Shown in pieces: positions 7,925 to 16,004 of a stretch of DNA of 64,000 nt. How positions within the stretch are numbered: the stretch's first letter is position 1; every line of letters begins with the position of its first letter. A program made the translations under genes and the position numbers. The notes beneath the pieces are model-generated. The model was not told where the DNA came from. It saw only the letters and a program-made list of their open reading frames with translations, and did not search any database. This DNA is from Sulfurimonas sp. SAG-AH-194-C20 (lineage in GTDB: Bacteria; Campylobacterota; Campylobacteria; Campylobacterales; Sulfurimonadaceae). The stretch lies in assembly GCF_029215975.1 (NCBI RefSeq), contig NZ_JAEMVD010000001.1, positions 62,001 through 126,000 on the forward strand, written 5' to 3'.

Positions 7925-9679
7925 ATGGAATCCTTAGCAGATTTTACATCTCGTTTGCATATTTACGATTTTCCAATTTTGGTATTTTTATTTAAAGCAT
8001 TTGTAGTACTTTTTATAGCAGTATCAATTATACTTTTTATATATGACAAATTTATTCAACGCGAGAATCAACTTCTCATTAACTACCCTCTTATTGGTAG
8101 GCTTCGTTACTTCTTTTATGCACTACGTGACCCAATGCGGCAGTACTTTGGCGATGAGAAATTCTATGAGTCTTTTGACAAAGTAAAATGGGTACTAAAC
8201 TCTGCTGAGAGGAAATCACCCTATGCCTCTTTCTCACCAGAACAACCTCAAAAAACTGCAAGACTCAGCATCAAAAATGCAAACTGTGTTTTAAATACAG
8301 AGGATGTAAGTAGTTCGTTTAGTGTCACTTTTGGTAGTGATGTTAAAAAACCTTTTACTACAAAGTCAGTTTTTGGTAGAAGTGCTATGAGTGATGGTGC
8401 CATCTCCCCTGAGGGAACTCGTGCATTTTCTAAGGGAGCATACCTTGGAAGCTTTCCGATAAATACAGGAGAGGGTAGCTTAACTTCTAACTTTCTCTAC
8501 ACCCATAAGTACAAGCAAGAAAATGACAAATATCTCGATACTTATGAGGGGACTTTTTTCGCAAAAGGTATTTACAAGATGATGAAGTTCTTTTTTCATC
8601 AAGCAGGGGCAGAAGCACTTTATAGGCATATGATAATAGATGCTAATGATGCTGAGAGTTATCTTTTTGATTGTGAGAGTTTAGTCTGTTACCGCATAAA
8701 CTGGAAAGCTCCACTAGAAGATTTTCCACAAGAAGTTCCGTCTGACTTGCCTGATATAGTTTTTCAGATGGGAAGTGGTCTGTATGGTGTTCGCCATAGT
8801 GATGGAAGCTTTGATGAAGACAGATATAAAAAGACGATGTGTTTTGCTAAAATGACCGAAATAAAGATGGCTCAAGGAGCAAAACAGACAGGTGGAAAAC
8901 TCCTTGGAAGTAAGGTAAGCGAGGCTATTGCTTACTACCGTGGTGTTGAAGCTCATAAAGATCTTTTTTCTCCAAACCAGTTTCCTTTTGCACACAACTT
9001 AGAAGAACTATTTGACTTTATGGGAAGGCTTAAAAAACTCTCTGATAAACCAGTAGGGGTAAAGATAGTTATCTCTTCAAGAGAGGGATTTCGTGAGTAC
9101 TCTAGCCTTATAAAAGAGCGCATAAAAGAAGGAAGTCATGCTTATCCAGACTTTATCACCATAGATGGTGGAGATGGAGGAAGTGGAGCCGCTCCATTAG
9201 AGATGATGATGACAGTTGGTATGACTATATCAAAAGCACTTTATATCGCAGATACAACACTTAAAGCTGATGGTGTTCGTGATAGAGTCAAAATCATTGC
9301 GAGTGAGAAAGTACTTACTCCTGATGATGCAATTATGCTTTTTGGAATTGGGGCTGATTATGTAGCGATAGCTAGGGCATTTATGATGAGTGCTGGATGT
9401 ATCCGTGCTAGAGAGTGTTCTGGAGCAAATGGAAGAAGCTGTCCTGTTGGACTAGCCACTCAAGACAAATCAAAACGGGCTTCTTTTTTAACAGAGAAAA
9501 AAGCAAAAAATATTGCTTCATATCATGGACAACTCATCTTTGGAATCCGTAATCTTCTTGCCATTATGGGACTCAAAAACATAAATGAACTCAGTAAAGA
9601 AAACCTGATTTTTAAAGACCATACGGGTAAAACATATATGAATGTGAATCATTATTTCGAAGAATCGGTAGTTGAGTAA
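7925..9679 (+). CDS. Membrane-anchored FMN-binding glutamate-synthase-like oxidoreductase
   Basis: 584 residues. An N-terminal hydrophobic segment (FLFKAFVVLFIAVSIILFIY) precedes a domain like the FMN-binding synthase half of GltB: ITIDGGDGGSGAAPL, the FMN-phosphate region ADYVAIARAFMMSAGC and a Cys cluster (CIRARECSGANGRSCPVG) fitting the [3Fe-4S] site. There is no glutaminase domain, so it is not a standard glutamate synthase; the substrate of this GltB2-like family is poorly defined. It is in a two-gene operon with DoxX under a copper-box promoter. Confidence 0.8.
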   Translation: MESLADFTSRLHIYDFPILVFLFKAFVVLFIAVSIILFIYDKFIQRENQLLINYPLIGRLRYFFYALRDPMRQYFGDEKFYESFDKVKWVLNSAERKSPYASFSPEQPQKTARLSIKNANCVLNTEDVSSSFSVTFGSDVKKPFTTKSVFGRSAMSDGAISPEGTRAFSKGAYLGSFPINTGEGSLTSNFLYTHKYKQENDKYLDTYEGTFFAKGIYKMMKFFFHQAGAEALYRHMIIDANDAESYLFDCESLVCYRINWKAPLEDFPQEVPSDLPDIVFQMGSGLYGVRHSDGSFDEDRYKKTMCFAKMTEIKMAQGAKQTGGKLLGSKVSEAIAYYRGVEAHKDLFSPNQFPFAHNLEELFDFMGRLKKLSDKPVGVKIVISSREGFREYSSLIKERIKEGSHAYPDFITIDGGDGGSGAAPLEMMMTVGMTISKALYIADTTLKADGVRDRVKIIASEKVLTPDDAIMLFGIGADYVAIARAFMMSAGCIRARECSGANGRSCPVGLATQDKSKRASFLTEKKAKNIASYHGQLIFGIRNLLAIMGLKNINELSKENLIFKDHTGKTYMNVNHYFEESVVE

Positions 9680-9686
9680 CTGTGCA

Positions 9687-9719
9687 GTACACAAAATATA
9701 CACAATCATAGGCTATAAT
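9687..9719 (+). promoter_or_regulatory. Copper-box promoter 3
   Basis: GTACACA (9687-9693) and ATACACA (9698-9704), 11 bp apart, then TATAAT (9714-9719) 16 nt after the second start. Lies just after the FMN enzyme stop and before the 62-residue gene. Confidence 0.7.
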
Positions 9720-9748
9720 TATTAAAAGATTAGAAAAAGGAGCCTATT

Positions 9749-9937
9749 ATGTGTATTCCTCATGGAGCCGGTGGCTCAAAAAGTAATGGTTTTATCAAAG
9801 AAGATAAACCTAAAAAACATATTCAAAAAGTCTCAAAAGAACAATTCGAAAAGGGTGACCCTGATTTTGTAGATGAGCGAACTACTGCTTATGAACCAAA
9901 GAGTAAAAAGTCATTTTTTAGTGCACTTTTAGACTAA
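9749..9937 (+). CDS. Small hydrophilic protein of unknown function
   Basis: 62 residues beginning MCIPHGAGGSKSNG, then Lys/Glu/Asp-rich, no membrane segment. ATG follows AAAAGGAG. It is the first gene of the operon with the GMC dehydrogenase and Msr fusion; its stop overlaps the next start by one base (TAATG). I recognise no family. The N-terminal Cys/His could bind metal, but nothing shows this. Confidence 0.65.
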   Translation: MCIPHGAGGSKSNGFIKEDKPKKHIQKVSKEQFEKGDPDFVDERTTAYEPKSKKSFFSALLD

Positions 9938-10428
9938 TGGATTACTTAAAAAGAAGAGCCTTTTTAAAGGCTGGTTTTCTCTCTTCAGCTGTTGTTGTGA
10001 TGAACGGTTGCAGTGTTTTTGGTGTGACAACCCCACGCGATACTATCAAAGTTTTACAAAATGACCTTTTCCCTAAAGCAAAAGAACTCGGTATAAATAC
10101 AGCGGATTACATCGGAATAGTTCTCAAACATTCACGCATTACTAAAGAGGATAAGCACTACTTAAAAAATGGTGTGAAGTGGCTCAATGAAAGTGCTGTC
10201 GATATGTACAAAAAACACTACACAAAACTTTTAGCACATCAAAGACAAGAAGTTTTAAAAAGTTTTGCACAAGAGAGTTGGGGGAGTTCGTGGTTAGATA
10301 CCATTCTTCGTTATACCTTTGAGGCTGCGTTTGGCGACCCGATATATGGTGGAAATAATTCCCAAGCAGGCTGGAAATGGCTTGAATTTACTGGCGGAAA
10401 TCCTAGACCAAAGAAGGTGTTTGTATGA
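9937..10428 (+). CDS. Gluconate 2-dehydrogenase subunit 3-like protein, Tat-exported
   Basis: 163 residues with a twin-arginine type start (KRRAFLKAGFLSSAVVVMNGCS) that ends in a Cys, so it may also be lipidated. The rest matches the gluconate 2-dehydrogenase small subunit family (AAFGDPIYGGN and GWKWLEF near the end). In that family it pairs with the GMC flavoprotein, carrying it through Tat; the next gene encodes just such a flavoprotein and overlaps by 4 nt. Confidence 0.8.
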   Translation: MDYLKRRAFLKAGFLSSAVVVMNGCSVFGVTTPRDTIKVLQNDLFPKAKELGINTADYIGIVLKHSRITKEDKHYLKNGVKWLNESAVDMYKKHYTKLLAHQRQEVLKSFAQESWGSSWLDTILRYTFEAAFGDPIYGGNNSQAGWKWLEFTGGNPRPKKVFV

Positions 10429-12086
10429 TGTACGATGTCTGTATCATAGGAAGTGGAGCGGGTGGTTCACCCATAGCTTATGAGCTCTCAAACGCAGGGT
10501 TTAAGGTAGTTGTACTTGAAAAAGGTGAAAACTACACAGAAAAGGATTTTTCTAAAGATGAGTTGGCAGTATCAAGACGCGATATGTTCACACCACCTTT
10601 AAATGAGCAGAAACACATCATAAATGAGTACTCACAGTCTGGTAAGTTTACTCGTTACGATGGAGAAAAATCAGGCTGGAACTTCTGGAATGGCTCTATG
10701 GTAGGGGGAAGCTCTAACCTTATGAGTGGTTACTTTCACAGAATGAAACCTAAAGACTTTAGACTACGTAGTGCTTATGGAAAAGTTAGAGGTGCTAATG
10801 TTGTGGACTGGTGTATCTCTTATGATGATTTAGAACCTTACTATACTAAGGTGGAAAAAGTCATAGGTGTGAGTGGAAACATAGTAAAACACAAGCACCA
10901 AGAGCCTCGTTCAACTCCAAACCTACCATATCCAATGCTAGAGACAAATGAAGTGACTTCTTGGTTTGATGATGCATGTAAAAAGTTAAACTTTACATCT
11001 ATCCCAACACCGCGTGCAGTACTGAGTCAAAATGCACTTGGGCGTGATGGCTGTTACTACTCCAACTTTTGTGGAAGTTATGGCTGTTCAAGTGGGGCAA
11101 AAGGGAGTGCGAGAGCAGCACTCCTGCAAAAGTGTGATGCTGAGATTATTACAGATGCTTTTGTTTATAAACTAGACTCAAAAAAAGGCAAAGTTACTAG
11201 AGCGTATTATTACACAAAACATGGTGTTAAACATGTCATAAATGCTAAGATTTTTGTACTCTCAGCCCAAGCCATAGAATCCTCGCGTTTACTAATTAAC
11301 TCTAAAAATGAAGAGTTTCCTCATGGTATGGCAAACTCAAGTGGAGAGTTAGGAAAGAACCTTATCTTCTCTGCTGGAGGTGCTGGAAGTGGACGATTTA
11401 TTTTCGAGAACCTTACTAAAGAGCAACAGCATGCACTGATGCAACCGGGACTCTTTTTTAACCGTAGTCTGCAAGATTGGTATGATTATGATGATGGTTG
11501 TCGTAAGTATAAGGGTGGGACAATTGACTTTCTTTTTGAACACCAAAACCTCATTAGTCGTGTGAACCGTGAGATGTATGATGAAGAGGGAAATCTTCTC
11601 TGGGGTGAAAAACTAGCAGATAAAATCCATAAAAGACTAAGCACTTCACGAGTACTTACTTTTGAAGTGTTTAACGACTGGTTACCTACTGATAACTGTA
11701 ATGTAAGTGTTGATGATGAGGTCAAAGATAAATATGGTGTTCCTGTAGGAGTCATAAACCTAAACTCTCATCCTCAAGACTTAGAAGTTGGCGAACACCT
11801 AGCAAAAAAAGCAGTAAAAGTTCTAGAGAAGATGGGTGCAGTTGAGATAGACTACTCCATCTCTTCAAGCCCACCACCAAACTTAGTAGCAGGAGGCTGT
11901 CGTTTTGGTAATGATGCAAAAACTTCAGTACTAGATAAAAATTGTAAAGCTCATGACTTAGAAAATCTCTATGTAACAGATGCCTCTTTTATGCCAACAG
12001 GGGGCAGTGTCCCTTATACTTGGACTATCTATGCCAACTCTTTTCGTGTGGCTGATGTTATAAAAAATAAGTTAAGTGGAGTGTAA
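10425..12086 (+). CDS. GMC-family FAD dehydrogenase (gluconate 2-dehydrogenase large-subunit type)
   Basis: 553 residues. The Rossmann FAD motif is at the N-terminus (DVCIIGSGAGGSPIAYE, then VVVLEKG), with the GMC features VGGSSNLMSGY and the C-terminal GGSVPYTWTIYANSFRVAD carrying the second FAD-contact region. No signal peptide of its own, consistent with export in complex with the Tat subunit encoded just upstream. Substrate is probably a sugar or polyol but cannot be fixed. The usual cytochrome c subunit is not next to it. Operon under a copper-box promoter. Confidence 0.8.
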   Translation: MMYDVCIIGSGAGGSPIAYELSNAGFKVVVLEKGENYTEKDFSKDELAVSRRDMFTPPLNEQKHIINEYSQSGKFTRYDGEKSGWNFWNGSMVGGSSNLMSGYFHRMKPKDFRLRSAYGKVRGANVVDWCISYDDLEPYYTKVEKVIGVSGNIVKHKHQEPRSTPNLPYPMLETNEVTSWFDDACKKLNFTSIPTPRAVLSQNALGRDGCYYSNFCGSYGCSSGAKGSARAALLQKCDAEIITDAFVYKLDSKKGKVTRAYYYTKHGVKHVINAKIFVLSAQAIESSRLLINSKNEEFPHGMANSSGELGKNLIFSAGGAGSGRFIFENLTKEQQHALMQPGLFFNRSLQDWYDYDDGCRKYKGGTIDFLFEHQNLISRVNREMYDEEGNLLWGEKLADKIHKRLSTSRVLTFEVFNDWLPTDNCNVSVDDEVKDKYGVPVGVINLNSHPQDLEVGEHLAKKAVKVLEKMGAVEIDYSISSSPPPNLVAGGCRFGNDAKTSVLDKNCKAHDLENLYVTDASFMPTGGSVPYTWTIYANSFRVADVIKNKLSGV

Positions 12087-13259
12087 ATGATAGTAGAAAT
12101 TATATTTGCAGCAGGGTGCTTTTGGGGTGTTGAGAAACACTTCGATCACTTTGAGGGTGTTATCAAGGCTGAGTCGGGATATGTGGGTGGGAACTATGCT
12201 AATCCTACTTATGATGATGTGCTAAAATACAGACGGCTTAAAGACGGCTCAAAAATAGTTAATTACACTGAAGGTGTTAAAGTTACATTTGATAACTCTA
12301 AGGTCAAAGCAAAAACTCTTATAAAATCATTTTGGGAACTTCATGACCCTACTCAAGCAAATGGACAGGGTAATGACATAGGTAACAACTATAGAAGTGC
12401 TATCTTTTACACAAATGACACTCAAGAAAAGGCTGCTAAATCTACCAAAGATAGCTACCAAAACTTACTCATAAAAAATGGATACGGAACAATTGTTACA
12501 GAAATAAAACCATTAAAAAAGTTTTACAATGCAGAAGGCTATCATCAAGATTATCTTGCTAAAAATCCTTATGGCTATTGTCCAAACCATGCAACAGGTG
12601 TGAAGTTTAAAAAAGAGAGACAAAAGGTGGCGTTTACAAAACCTTTGGGTGGCAAAGAGATTATAGTTATAACTTCGCCTAATTTTTGTCCGTATTGTGA
12701 AAAATTTGAAGCTGATGTGAGTGATAGTTATAAAGGCTCACTTCCTATGAGAACAGTACTAGCAAGTACTCTTAAAGGCTTTACTCTCGATACACAGCTT
12801 TATGCAACACCAACTATACTTTTTATAGAAGATGGTAAAGAAGTGATAGGGCATGTGGGTTATATGGATAGTAAAAAGTTTTATAAAACACTTGGTGCTT
12901 TTAAACTAGGAGAAGATTCTAAAGCTTATCAAGTAGCGTTTCATGAGGGAACTGATGCACCTGGATGTAAGCAGTACAAGATCTTTGAAAATACTCCCGA
13001 TGGTGTTTTTATAGATAAACTTAGCGGAGAAGTGCTTTTTGACACAAGAGATAGGTTTCACTCAGGCACAGGTTGGCTTAGTTTTTATAAGGCAAAAGAT
13101 GGAGCAGTGATAGAGAGAGATGATAGTAGTTTTGGTATGAAGAGAATAGCTTTGGTGTCTAAAACAAGTGGTATTCATCTAGGGCATGTGTTTGAGAGAG
13201 CTGATGGAAGACGTCGTTTTTGTATAGACGCAACTGTATTAGAGTTCGTCCCCCGCTAA
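12087..13259 (+). CDS. msrAB: MsrA-thioredoxin-MsrB fusion methionine sulfoxide reductase
   Basis: 390 residues in three parts. Residues 1-170 are MsrA (AAGCFWGVEKHF with catalytic Cys, GYHQDYL). Residues 185-275 form a thioredoxin-like domain with FCPYC and TPTILFIEDG. Residues 280-390 are MsrB (FHSGTGWLSFY, HLGHVFE, RRRFCID with catalytic Cys). The order differs from Neisseria PilB (Trx-MsrA-MsrB). MsrB lacks the two CxxC zinc motifs. No signal peptide is obvious from this start. It begins directly after the GMC gene stop, so it is probably the last gene of that operon. Confidence 0.85.
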   Translation: MIVEIIFAAGCFWGVEKHFDHFEGVIKAESGYVGGNYANPTYDDVLKYRRLKDGSKIVNYTEGVKVTFDNSKVKAKTLIKSFWELHDPTQANGQGNDIGNNYRSAIFYTNDTQEKAAKSTKDSYQNLLIKNGYGTIVTEIKPLKKFYNAEGYHQDYLAKNPYGYCPNHATGVKFKKERQKVAFTKPLGGKEIIVITSPNFCPYCEKFEADVSDSYKGSLPMRTVLASTLKGFTLDTQLYATPTILFIEDGKEVIGHVGYMDSKKFYKTLGAFKLGEDSKAYQVAFHEGTDAPGCKQYKIFENTPDGVFIDKLSGEVLFDTRDRFHSGTGWLSFYKAKDGAVIERDDSSFGMKRIALVSKTSGIHLGHVFERADGRRRFCIDATVLEFVPR

Positions 13260-14006
13260 TATCTTGTTGTACATCCTAGTATGGTGTGAGACTTTACTCA
13301 TGCCTAAGGCTTGTGCTAGTGCTTCTAACATAGTGTTTTGTTGAGAGGACTGCAAATAGATGGCAGTGTTGCTCTCATAGTTTTGACATAGTGCAAAAAG
13401 AAGAGTGACAGCATGGTTTATATCTTGTGAATTTATGGTGATTTTATGCCCGTCTTTATAAGGAAATATAAAAGCAAAAGAATCACTTACTCCTTTAATA
13501 GCCTTGTAGTAAATATCTTTGTCTTGGAGTAGGTATTTGAGGTAGTCACTTTTCCCCTCTAAAGAGTGTTTTTCATCAAAGGCTACAACTTCAAGGGTAT
13601 CACTCTCTTTAAGACTTACTTTTCCCGTTTTATAGAGGTAAAGATTGACATCAAAGTAAGAGGAAAATCCAAACTTTTCATAAAATGTCTCTTGTCCTAA
13701 GACACTATCAAGAGCGATTTGGCGATTTTGTAGATGCTTGAGTGCCAAAGAGAATATCTCTGCACCGTAGCCTAAACCTCGAAACTCTTTGAGGACTAAA
13801 AGACTGCTGATGAAGCCAAATGCAGCACTCTCATTGAGTGCTACAACATAACCGACAAGAACATTATCTTTATAAAAAATGAAAAAATTGTCTGGGTGGG
13901 TTTTTAAAAGTGAGCGAATATGAATATCTTCTATATCCCACTTCTCTATCTTTGCATACTTGTAAAAAAGTTCTAAGTCACTCTCTATGAGTTTTTTTGC
14001 TTGCAT
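13239..14006 (-). CDS. GNAT-family acetyltransferase
   Basis: 255 residues. An N-terminal GNAT domain with LLVLKEFRGLGYGAEIFS (motif A, R-G-L-G-Y-G) and EKFGFSSYFDVNLY, followed by about 110 residues of a second part without a recognisable motif. Substrate unknown. Converges with the Msr gene and overlaps it by 21 nt. It begins 10 nt after the HMA gene stop and may be the third gene of that short operon. Confidence 0.75.
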   Translation of the reverse strand: MQAKKLIESDLELFYKYAKIEKWDIEDIHIRSLLKTHPDNFFIFYKDNVLVGYVVALNESAAFGFISSLLVLKEFRGLGYGAEIFSLALKHLQNRQIALDSVLGQETFYEKFGFSSYFDVNLYLYKTGKVSLKESDTLEVVAFDEKHSLEGKSDYLKYLLQDKDIYYKAIKGVSDSFAFIFPYKDGHKITINSQDINHAVTLLFALCQNYESNTAIYLQSSQQNTMLEALAQALGMSKVSHHTRMYNKILAGDEL

Positions 14007-14015
14007 AAAAGAGGC

Positions 14016-14309
14016 TTATTTCCCCTCTTTAAAGTTATCTACTTTTCCTATGGCACATGAAACAAAACTCTTCGCTTTCATGCTAGTATCTTCGATAAAA
14101 CCAAAACTTTCACCATCTACAGGGTAACCAAGACCTTTGAGTGCTTCATGTAAGGCATCTATCTTTTCATCTGCTATATCAAGAGTGATTTCTCTTGGCA
14201 TTACTTCTAAGTTTACTTCTATCTCTCCAAACTCATCTTTAAGTTTACTTGTAAGTGTTGAGGCACATCCTCCACACTTGACATTTTGTACTTTTATAGT
14301 TTTTTTCAT
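14016..14309 (-). CDS. Heavy-metal-associated (HMA) domain copper chaperone
   Basis: 97 residues from the ATG at 14309, which overlaps the previous stop by one base (TAATG); the longer start in the ORF track lies inside that gene. KVQNVKCGGCASTLTSKL is the CxxC metal site of CopZ/Atx1-like domains, followed by the usual ferredoxin-like pattern to about residue 70 and a short tail with one more Cys. It probably carries Cu(I) to the ATPase at 17.8 kb. Translationally coupled to the CGAGKCG lipoprotein. Confidence 0.85.
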   Translation of the reverse strand: MKKTIKVQNVKCGGCASTLTSKLKDEFGEIEVNLEVMPREITLDIADEKIDALHEALKGLGYPVDGESFGFIEDTSMKAKSFVSCAIGKVDNFKEGK

Positions 14310-14731
14310 TACATATCTCCTCCACATTTTCCTGCACCACACTTCATTGCAGGTTTGTCTTTTTCTGGGGTCTCGTTCATCATCTTCTCATGAGTTAGAG
14401 CATCTCCACATTTACCTACACCACATTTTGCAGTACCACACTTAGTAGACATCTTATTCGTCTCTTTGTGTTTGACACACTCGTATGCTTCTTTTGTTGT
14501 TTTAGCAGCTATGACACACTCTTTTCTAGGGTCATTATCTCGCATCTGACGTAAGATATTCTTTTTCTTTTTTGCTAAAGCACCTTTGCCATCAAACATA
14601 TTGGCACCACATTTTCCAGCACCACATTTCATACCTGGAGTCTTTGACTCTTTAGCATCTTTAGTATCGCTACAAGCACTAAAAGTAAGGGCGAGCCCAA
14701 GTAGTAGTATAAGTAAGTTATGAAACTTCAT
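14309..14731 (-). CDS. CGAGKCG-motif lipoprotein, probable copper-binding
   Basis: 140 residues: signal peptide with lipobox LTFSAC at about residue 20, then MKCGAGKCG, a middle segment (KKKKNILRQMRDNDPRKECV), KCGTAKCGVGKCG and a terminal MKCGAGKCGG. Three clusters of KCG units match the tail of the peptide at 6134, so the two are related in motif if not in length. The stop overlaps the HMA chaperone start. Its promoter carries a copper box. Copper storage or buffering at the envelope is inferred; RiPP modification is possible. Confidence 0.75.
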   Translation of the reverse strand: MKFHNLLILLLGLALTFSACSDTKDAKESKTPGMKCGAGKCGANMFDGKGALAKKKKNILRQMRDNDPRKECVIAAKTTKEAYECVKHKETNKMSTKCGTAKCGVGKCGDALTHEKMMNETPEKDKPAMKCGAGKCGGDM

Positions 14732-14761
14732 CGTTTCTCCTGATTAAATTATTAGTAGGAG

Positions 14762-14794
14762 ATTATAACGATTTAGTGTGGTGACTTTGTGGTT
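14762..14794 (-). promoter_or_regulatory. Copper-box promoter 7
   Basis: On the minus strand AACCACA (from 14794) and CACCACA (from 14783), 11 bp apart, with TATAAT at 14767-14762, 16 nt after the second start. Drives the CGAGKCG lipoprotein and HMA genes. Confidence 0.75.
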
Positions 14795-14813
14795 AATCTA
14801 ACTTCTGCTTTGA

Positions 14814-15311
14814 TTATTTGTTTAGTTTTAGGATCTGGATAGATTCTTCTGTCCACTTTGAAACCTTCTCTTTCTCTGTGTCTGTTAGACGAGCATCCCA
14901 GTGTCCAAGTATGTACTTTAGAGGAGGCATAGCATCCTCTTGTATCGCTTCTTCAATGCTTTTTAAGTCTTTAATAGGTGTCTCATGAGAGACAAAGGGG
15001 AAGTCTTGTGTCATGTCAAGATGTTTTTTAGCTTCTCTTATGTCGTACTCTATAATCTGTTTGACACCGGGTATCTTGTAGTACCAAGGGTAGATAGTTT
15101 GAGTTGAGTGACAGTCAAAACATTTCGCTTTGAAGATAGGCTTGATATCTTTTTTGTAGGCAGCTGTTATGAGAGTGTAGTCTATGTTTTTAGGCTTTTG
15201 CATACTCGTTTTACTCTCCATGCTCTCATGTACTTTGCCACCATGTGCAAGAAGCACAAGTGGACTTGTTAAAGCGATGAGGCAGAGTGTTGTTTGTATA
15301 GTTTTTTTCAT
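14814..15311 (-). CDS. Exported haem-binding-domain protein (monohaem, CxxCH)
   Basis: 165 residues from ATG 15311 (AAGGA upstream), rather than the start inside the previous gene. Signal peptide TLCLIALTSPLVLLAHG, then IFKAKCFDCHSTQTIYPWYYKIP, a CxxCH haem c site in the form of the haem-binding domain (Haem_bd) family, and MPPLKYILGHWDARLT. Periplasmic electron-transfer or metal-linked role. It is the third gene behind the multicopper oxidase and CopB, with the start 8 nt after the CopB stop. Confidence 0.75.
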   Translation of the reverse strand: MKKTIQTTLCLIALTSPLVLLAHGGKVHESMESKTSMQKPKNIDYTLITAAYKKDIKPIFKAKCFDCHSTQTIYPWYYKIPGVKQIIEYDIREAKKHLDMTQDFPFVSHETPIKDLKSIEEAIQEDAMPPLKYILGHWDARLTDTEKEKVSKWTEESIQILKLNK

Positions 15312-15319
15312 GTTTTTCC

Positions 15320-16003
15320 TTAAAACCAAAATCGTATACCACTCACAAAGTAACTACTATCTTGAGGTGAAATTTTATTTGTATTGCCAAAGTTCTTATT
15401 CCATTCGACTCCGATGTAGGGAGCGAATTCTCTTCTTATCTCATAACGAAGCCTTGCTCCGAGTGTGATGTTTGAGAGTCCAGAGCCTATGCCAAAGGCA
15501 AGTTCATCTTTTGTGTAAGCATCGAGTGCAAAAGAGGGAGTAAGTATGAGTTTTTGGGTGATGAGTGCTTCATACTCTAGGTCGACTCTTAATCCGACAT
15601 TTGATTTGTCATCGACAAGAACTACCACACGACTTTCAAAAAAGTAAGGAGCAAGTCCAGAGAGTGCTATAACACCCCAAGTTTTACTTGAAACCTCACT
15701 CTTATCATAGTCAATTCCCGCTTGAATATCCCAAAAAGGCGCGATTGCACGAGAGTAGAGGAGTTGATTTTCACTGCTAGCATTAAGAGCATCTGGTTTT
15801 TCTCCCTCAGAGTAGATGTAGAGCTTATCTCTGTCATAGCCTACATAACCAGACATATCCCAATTAACAATTTTTTCGTTATTAAACTGATACTCAAGAT
15901 TGTCAAAAAGAACATTTGTACGGAGTATATCTCCACCGCCACCTGCAAAAACAGATGTACAAAAAAGTGATGTTGTTAAGAGCTTTTTTAATAAAGATTT
16001 CAT
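15320..16003 (-). CDS. copB: CopB-type outer-membrane copper resistance protein
   Basis: 227 residues: signal peptide ending at VFAG, then alternating beta strands and a terminal aromatic residue (FVSGIRFWF), typical of an outer-membrane barrel. The sequence VNWDMSGYVGYDRDKLYIYSEGE is typical of the CopB/PcoB family. It lacks the long Met/His-rich N-terminal stretch of many CopB proteins. It starts 1 nt after the multicopper oxidase stop, the classical copAB order. Confidence 0.8.
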   Translation of the reverse strand: MKSLLKKLLTTSLFCTSVFAGGGGDILRTNVLFDNLEYQFNNEKIVNWDMSGYVGYDRDKLYIYSEGEKPDALNASSENQLLYSRAIAPFWDIQAGIDYDKSEVSSKTWGVIALSGLAPYFFESRVVVLVDDKSNVGLRVDLEYEALITQKLILTPSFALDAYTKDELAFGIGSGLSNITLGARLRYEIRREFAPYIGVEWNKNFGNTNKISPQDSSYFVSGIRFWF

Positions 16004-16004
16004 A

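Noticed and set aside
7399-9709. Minus-strand ORFs opposite DoxX and the GltB-like gene
   Set aside because: Shadows of well-supported plus-strand genes, without domain content or start signals.
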